From Gammaproteobacteria bacterium (lineage in GTDB: Bacteria > Pseudomonadota > Gammaproteobacteria > GRL18), in NCBI GenBank assembly GCA_024511395.1, contig JANELJ010000093.1:1-7855 (forward strand): a DNA stretch of 7,855 nucleotides, in the 5' to 3' direction. The translations under genes and the position numbers were made by a program. Shown here piece after piece: positions 7,249 through 7,855 of the stretch; positions within the stretch are counted from its first letter, which is position 1; every line of letters starts with the position of its first letter. The notes under the pieces were generated by a model. That model had not been told where the DNA came from. It saw only the letters and a program-made list of their open reading frames with translations, and made no database searches.

Positions 7249-7574
7249 CCTGATAAACATTCATCGCGACTTTAAGGTCGGTGATCAAACTGTTCATGCA
7301 CTAATATCCAGCCGGGTGAATATCTTTCCATAATGGCCCCTTCTGGTTCAGGTAAATCCACCCTGCTCAATTTAATCGGCCTGCTGGACAGTGCCAGCAG
7401 GGGATCAGCCTGATTATTGTAACCCACGATGTCCATATCGGCCAACGGGAAAAACGCCGGCTGCAGATGCTCGATGGCAGGATACAGTCCGATAATAACT
7501 CACCTGTTACAGCTGCTGCTTATCCGGAAACCCACAGTCAGCAAGTTCAGGCTAATACCAATGTTAACCGGTAA
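7241..7574 (+). pseudogene. MacB-type ABC transporter ATPase, frameshifted and internally deleted
   Basis: This is the wreck of the ATP-binding subunit of a MacAB/LolD-like exporter, spread over three frames. Frame one starts at ATG 7241 (overlapping the adaptor stop): [20 protein letters not shown], typical of the family N-terminus, then TAA at 7331-7333. Frame two carries [20 protein letters not shown] and LIGLLDSAS. The Walker A motif is present, but its first residue is Ala instead of the usual Gly. This frame ends at TGA 7411-7413. Frame three carries [15 protein letters not shown], which includes the switch His, then MLDGRIQSDN, and ends at TAA 7572-7574. Missing are the few residues between HAL and PGEY, and the whole stretch from Walker A to the H-switch, including the Q-loop, LSGGQ signature and Walker B. 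A functional protein of about 230-250 residues is reduced to roughly 110 codons. Confidence 0.85.
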
Positions 7575-7752
7575 ACCTTTAATCAGTAAAACCTCAATCA
7601 GTGACAGCCTGCATTTTTCCTAGCACGCCTTACGGGCTTACCCTGCCCGGACTGTGCTTATGCTGACAGCCATAGCCATTGGCGTAGCAGCAGTTATTAT
7701 TCTGACCGCTCTTGGAGAGGGTGCACGACAATATATAGTTCAACCTGAATAA
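7561..7752 (+). pseudogene. FtsX/MacB-type ABC permease, N-terminal stub with in-frame stop
   Basis: This is the start of the membrane subunit that would pair with the ATPase upstream. ATG 7561-7563 overlaps the ATPase frame's end by 14 bases. The reading gives MLTGKPLISKTSISDSLHFS, then TAG at 7621-7623, then HALRAYPARTVLMLTAIAIG and VAAVIILTALGEGARQYIV. That is the N-terminal amphipathic stretch and first transmembrane helix of the family, ending in the conserved GEGA(R) block. The TAG most likely replaces Trp (FSWHALRA is the usual pattern; TGG to TAG). Family likeness stops at about 7740 and a stop follows at 7750-7752. About 60 residues remain of an expected 400 or so; the rest was deleted or displaced. 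Confidence 0.82.
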
Positions 7753-7758
7753 TACCGT

Positions 7759-7787
7759 TTTAAGCCTGACTTCAAGCCAGGTTTAAA
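7759..7787. repeat. Inverted repeat (hairpin), 10-base arms
   Basis: TTTAAGCCTG at 7759-7768 pairs with CAGGTTTAAA at 7778-7787, with nine Watson-Crick pairs and one G-U, around a 9-base loop. It begins a few bases after the permease homology ends. No T-run follows, so it is a poor terminator. It may belong to the element or deletion that truncated the permease. Confidence 0.45.
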
Positions 7788-7800
7788 GCGGCTGATTGCC

Positions 7801-7830
7801 CCGGTTTGATAAAAGACCCCATCAAACCGG
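7801..7830. repeat. Perfect 10-bp inverted repeat (hairpin), possible weak terminator
   Basis: CCGGTTTGAT at 7801-7810 and ATCAAACCGG at 7821-7830 are exact reverse complements around the loop AAAAGACCCC. AAATAATTTT follows on the plus strand, so a weak intrinsic terminator is possible, but the T-run is short and set back from the stem. An IS-end or extragenic repeat is equally possible. No gene is visible from 7753 to the end of the window. Confidence 0.5.
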
Positions 7831-7855
7831 AAATAATTTTGAGCCACAAAAGCCG

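Noticed and set aside
7429..7560. Plus-strand frame starting at 7429 as a separate gene
   Set aside because: Up to 7560 it is an out-of-frame reading of the ATPase remnant. Only the part from ATG 7561 is real permease sequence.
1..7855. CRISPR array, tRNA or rRNA gene
   Set aside because: No regularly spaced direct repeats and no cloverleaf or rRNA-like sequence were seen.

Overview
The window looks like accessory DNA from a gammaproteobacterium of moderate GC content that carries many insertion sequences and is losing genes. That rests on the RND and MacAB gene types, the nested IS remnants and the high density of broken genes. No marker gene fixes the genus, so the taxonomic placement is inference.

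Positions 1-887 are mobile-element wreckage. The end of an ISAs1-family element (1-540, transposase on the minus strand, an in-frame stop at 221-223) abuts the 3' part of an IS3-family orfB (543-887, plus strand, an in-frame stop at 702-704). The join is exactly at the ISAs1 terminal inverted repeat, so ISAs1 appears to have jumped into an IS3-type element. Positions 888-1064 hold no gene. They contain an 87-bp near-palindrome (905-991) whose outer arms each carry a perfect 9-mer TTATCCACA, and then the leader of the next operon.

Positions 1065-6739 form a tightly packed heavy-metal efflux operon of the CzcCBA/CusCBA type: outer-membrane channel (1065-2300), periplasmic adaptor (2300-3433), inner-membrane HME-RND pump (3443-6428) and a small DUF3240-family protein (6443-6739). 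Together they would export metal cations from periplasm and cytoplasm across the outer membrane. The pump gene is broken. At about 5595 some 25-30 codons are missing and the frame shifts, so the porter domain and the last five membrane segments are separated from the first seven. The channel, adaptor and DUF3240 genes are still open.

Positions 6760-7752 are the decayed remains of a MacA/MacB-type ABC exporter operon in the same orientation: adaptor, ATPase and FtsX-type permease. Its gene order and overlaps are still visible, but there are internal deletions, frameshifts, a nonsense codon and a truncated end. The last about 100 bases hold two hairpins and no gene. No unknown system is convincingly visible. 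The most unusual items are the palindrome with DnaA-box arms, the pump broken by a deletion inside an otherwise open operon, and the uniform C-to-T/G-to-A character of the decay.
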